This document shows, one piece after another, positions 61,922-64,000 of a stretch of DNA of 64,000 nucleotides. Each line of letters starts with the position of its first letter. The stretch's first letter is position 1. Under the pieces are notes generated by a model. It saw only the letters and a program-made list of their open reading frames with translations. It did no database searches and was not told the DNA's origin. The DNA is from RDXT01 sp033765305 (GTDB lineage: Bacteria; Bacteroidota; Bacteroidia; J057), in assembly GCA_033765305.1 (NCBI GenBank), contig JANRID010000065.1, positions 1-64,000 of the forward strand, in the 5' to 3' direction. The position numbers and the translations under genes were made by a program.

Positions 61922-63196
61922 TCAGAAATGCTTGAAACGGTCGGCTGCGGCCCGCTCCAGCGCTTCGCGGTGGTCCGGGTGCGCGATCTCGATCAGGGCG
62001 CGGGCGCGCTCCTTGAGGCTTCTGCCGAAGAGGTCGGCGACGCCGTATTCCGTCACCACATAGTGCACGTGGGCACGCGAGGTCGTCACGGTCGCACCGG
62101 GTTTCAGGGTCGGCACGATCTTGGTTTCGCCTTTTGTGGTCGTGGAGGGCAGGGCAATGATCGGCTTGCCGCCTTCGGAGAGGGCACTGCCGCGCATGAA
62201 GTCCACCTGGCCGCCTACGCCCGAAAACTGCATCGTGCCGATGGTATCGGCGCAGATCTGGCCTACCAGGTCGATCTCCAGCGCCGAGTTGATCGCGGTG
62301 GCTTTCGGATTTTTCCGGATCAGGGAGGTGTCGTTGGTGAATGCCGTATCCTTCATGGCAATGATGGGGTTGTCATGCACGAAGTCGTACAGCGTGCGGG
62401 TGCCCATGATGAAGCCGGTCACCACCCGGTTGGGGAGCACTTTTTTATGCTCGTTGGTCACCACGCCCTTGCGGATGAGGTCCATCAGGCCGTCGGAAAA
62501 CATTTCCGTATGCACCCCGAGCCCCTTGTGGCCGCCGAGGCGGGCCAGCACAGCGTCCGGAATGGAGCCGATGCCCATCTGCAGCGTGGCGCCGTCTTCC
62601 ACGAGATCGGCCACAAAGGCCCCGATTTTCTGTTCGACCGGCGTCAGCGGGCGGGCGGGATATTCCACCAGCGGCTCATGGACTTCCACCACGGCATCCA
62701 GCCGGCTGTAGGGAATCACGCCGTCGCCGAGGGTGCGGGGCGTATTCGGATTCACCTGGGCAATGACGTAGCGGGCTGTCTGGACGGCTGAAAGCGCCAC
62801 ATCCACCGAGCAGCCCATCGAGCAGTATCCATGCTGGTCGGGCGGGGATACCTGGATCATAGCCACATCCACCGGCATGCGTCCGCTCCGGATCAGCAGC
62901 GGGATATCGCTCAGGAATACCGGGATGTAATCGGCGTAGCCGGCATTCACGGCACTGCGCAGGTTGCCGCCCACAAACAGGGAGCGGGTCCGGAAGCTCT
63001 TTGCATGTTCCGGGCTGGCATATCCCGGATCGCCTTCGGTATGGATATGCACGACCTCCACGTCCTCCAGTTCGGGTGCGCGGGCGATCATGGCCTTGAT
63101 CAGCTGGTGGGGCGTCATGGCGGCACCCTGGATGAACACACGGTTGCCCGACTGAATCAGGCCTACAGCTTCTTGGGCGGTGGTACTCACTGGCAT
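61922..63196 (-). CDS. acetyl-CoA hydrolase/transferase family (4-hydroxybutyrate/butyrate CoA-transferase-like)
   Basis: 424 residues from ATG 63196 (a TTG six bases earlier is possible). Family sequence is clear: an N-terminal CoA-transferase half (GNRVFIQGAAMTPHQLIKAM), LQMGIGSIPDAVLARLGGHKGLGVHTEMFSDG in the middle, and a C-terminal half with MQFSGVGGQVDFMRGSALSEGGKPIIALPST, VVTEYGVADLFGRSLKERARALI and AHPDHREAL. It moves CoA between an acyl-CoA and acetate or another carboxylate, or hydrolyses acetyl-CoA. The acyl donor is not determined. Single gene. Confidence 0.93.
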   Translation of the reverse strand: MPVSTTAQEAVGLIQSGNRVFIQGAAMTPHQLIKAMIARAPELEDVEVVHIHTEGDPGYASPEHAKSFRTRSLFVGGNLRSAVNAGYADYIPVFLSDIPLLIRSGRMPVDVAMIQVSPPDQHGYCSMGCSVDVALSAVQTARYVIAQVNPNTPRTLGDGVIPYSRLDAVVEVHEPLVEYPARPLTPVEQKIGAFVADLVEDGATLQMGIGSIPDAVLARLGGHKGLGVHTEMFSDGLMDLIRKGVVTNEHKKVLPNRVVTGFIMGTRTLYDFVHDNPIIAMKDTAFTNDTSLIRKNPKATAINSALEIDLVGQICADTIGTMQFSGVGGQVDFMRGSALSEGGKPIIALPSTTTKGETKIVPTLKPGATVTTSRAHVHYVVTEYGVADLFGRSLKERARALIEIAHPDHREALERAAADRFKHF

Positions 63197-63441
63197 ATGC
63201 AATTAGATAAGGCTTGCAGGACAGGTTTCAAATGGAGGGCAAATAACGGCCTGGGTATCCGGGCCAGAACGACCCTGTACGTCTGGCACGGTGAAAAAAG
63301 TCATCCGGGGCGCAGCAGGCATGTAACAATCCGGCCTGTTTGCCGGCGGTGAAACGATTGCAGCCGCGCCTGGCGGCGCATTTCCGCCCATCTGCCGTGC
63401 CCGGCGGCTGTAAGATTCCCCCCCAGATGTCCGGAGCGGCC

Positions 63442-64000
63442 TCATTCCAGCACCGGCACCCGCCCGAACCAGGGCTGCGCCTGCTCCAGCTGCGCCGCCA
63501 GACGCAGCAGTACGGCTTCCTCGCCGGTTCCGGCCGTCAGCATCACGCCTACCGGCATGCCTTCCGGCGTCCAGTAGAGCGGCACCGACATCGACGGCTG
63601 GCCGGTCATGTTGGCGATCGGCGTGAAGGGGATGCGCTCGAAGACCTTCTGCGCCAGCTGATCGACGGCACCCATCCGGCGGGCCAGCTTGAACAGGCTA
63701 AAGCGGACCAGCACGCGCAGCAGGCGGTTTTCCGCCGGGGTATTGGCCAGCTCGCCGGTGCGGAAGGGCGGCGTGGTGACGGTAGGCGTCAGCAGCAGGT
63801 CGTATTTCGCGTGAAATTCAGCGGCCTGGCGCGAGATTTCGTTCCAGGCGCGGCGCTGGTAGGCAAATTCACGGGCAGACAGGGTCTCGCCGAGCCCGGC
63901 CAGGGCGCGGGTGTTGAGCTCGGTGTCGGCGGCGGTCAGCGGGCGGCCCAGCAGCGTGCGGATGCGGTGCAGTTCGGCAGCGGTCTCGCCCACGACCATC
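63442..64000 (-). CDS. amidase (amidase-signature family), C-terminal part
   Basis: The right window edge cuts this gene; about 186 C-terminal residues are present, ending at 63442. They match the tail of amidase-signature enzymes: YDLLLTPTVTTPPFRTGEL, PFTPIANMTGQPSMSVPLYWTPEGMPVGVMLTAGTGEEAVLLRLAAQLEQAQPW. The Ser-cisSer-Lys triad lies in the missing N-terminal part. Met at 63999 is most likely internal. Substrate unknown; GatA is less likely given the tail sequence. The 245-base gap to the CoA-transferase holds nothing I can support. Confidence 0.88.
   Translation of the reverse strand, partial: MVVGETAAELHRIRTLLGRPLTAADTELNTRALAGLGETLSAREFAYQRRAWNEISRQAAEFHAKYDLLLTPTVTTPPFRTGELANTPAENRLLRVLVRFSLFKLARRMGAVDQLAQKVFERIPFTPIANMTGQPSMSVPLYWTPEGMPVGVMLTAGTGEEAVLLRLAAQLEQAQPWFGRVPVLE

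Noticed and set aside
63203..63445. 80-residue open frame between the CoA-transferase and amidase genes
   Set aside because: Proline-rich, no domain and no promoter; likely chance.

Overview
The window looks like a stretch of chromosome from a GC-rich member of the Bacteroidota, probably an environmental Saprospiria- or Chitinophagia-like lineage (the class is inferred). The evidence is five proteins with type IX secretion (T9SS) C-terminal sorting domains of type A, one of type B (gliding-motility-associated C-terminal type), a GldG gliding protein, an IPExxxVDY-family protein beside pyruvate kinase, a ComB-like protein, a DUF1800/DUF1501 pair, and several matches to the Bacteroidota promoter -7 element TAnnTTTG. 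I saw no tRNA, rRNA, CRISPR array, insertion sequence or phage gene. Most of the window is ordinary chromosomal backbone.

Layout. 1-437: 5' part of a dienoyl-CoA-reductase-like SDR. 599-9361: three tandem paralogous secreted subtilases with PKD and T9SS domains. 9426-12415 (minus): acpP-fabF-rnc-tdk. 12532-17280 (plus): IPExxxVDY protein, pyk, a GT4 glycosyltransferase and gldG, all overlapping end to start. 17348-18841: biotin carboxylase. 19007-24646 (minus): an 1879-residue secreted sugar dehydrogenase/PKD/lectin protein. 25054-30682: an unknown membrane protein, typA, terC, comB and a MOSC protein. 30852-32911: an outer-membrane barrel and a fused prenol kinase/DUF92 protein. 32979-35022 (minus): two paralogues resembling the tail of RecQ without its helicase. 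35258-38628 (plus): CDP-alcohol phosphatidyltransferase, a membrane sulfatase/LTA-synthase-like protein and a methyltransferase, tightly packed. 38839-41923: a lipoprotein hydrolase, a Crp/Fnr regulator, an SRPBCC protein and a sulfotransferase. 41907-44309 (minus): a PKD protein with a type B signal. 44934-48392: DUF1800 and DUF1501 proteins. 48554-55378 (minus): PpiD-like foldase, an epimerase and metH. 55530-58189 (minus): ECF sigma factor, anti-sigma-like protein and an acidic secreted protein. 58261-60497 (minus): SdiA-regulated-like protein, porin-like barrel and VOC protein. 60650-63196 (minus): fba and a CoA-transferase. 63442-64000: 3' part of an amidase.

How the genes work together. 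The housekeeping genes cover fatty acid synthesis (acpP, fabF, accC), glycolysis (pyk, fba), one-carbon/methionine metabolism (metH), RNA processing (rnc), nucleotide salvage (tdk) and envelope folding (ppiD-like). The accessory theme is the cell surface: secreted proteases, a lectin-bearing dehydrogenase, PKD proteins and envelope-lipid enzymes. The observations I rate highest are the helicase-less RecQ-tail pair, the single-chain fusion of the two prenol-salvage kinases, the giant dehydrogenase-lectin protein, and two promoters whose -7 boxes sit four bases before the start codon, which predicts leaderless mRNAs. I did not find a clear-cut new defence system or mobile system.
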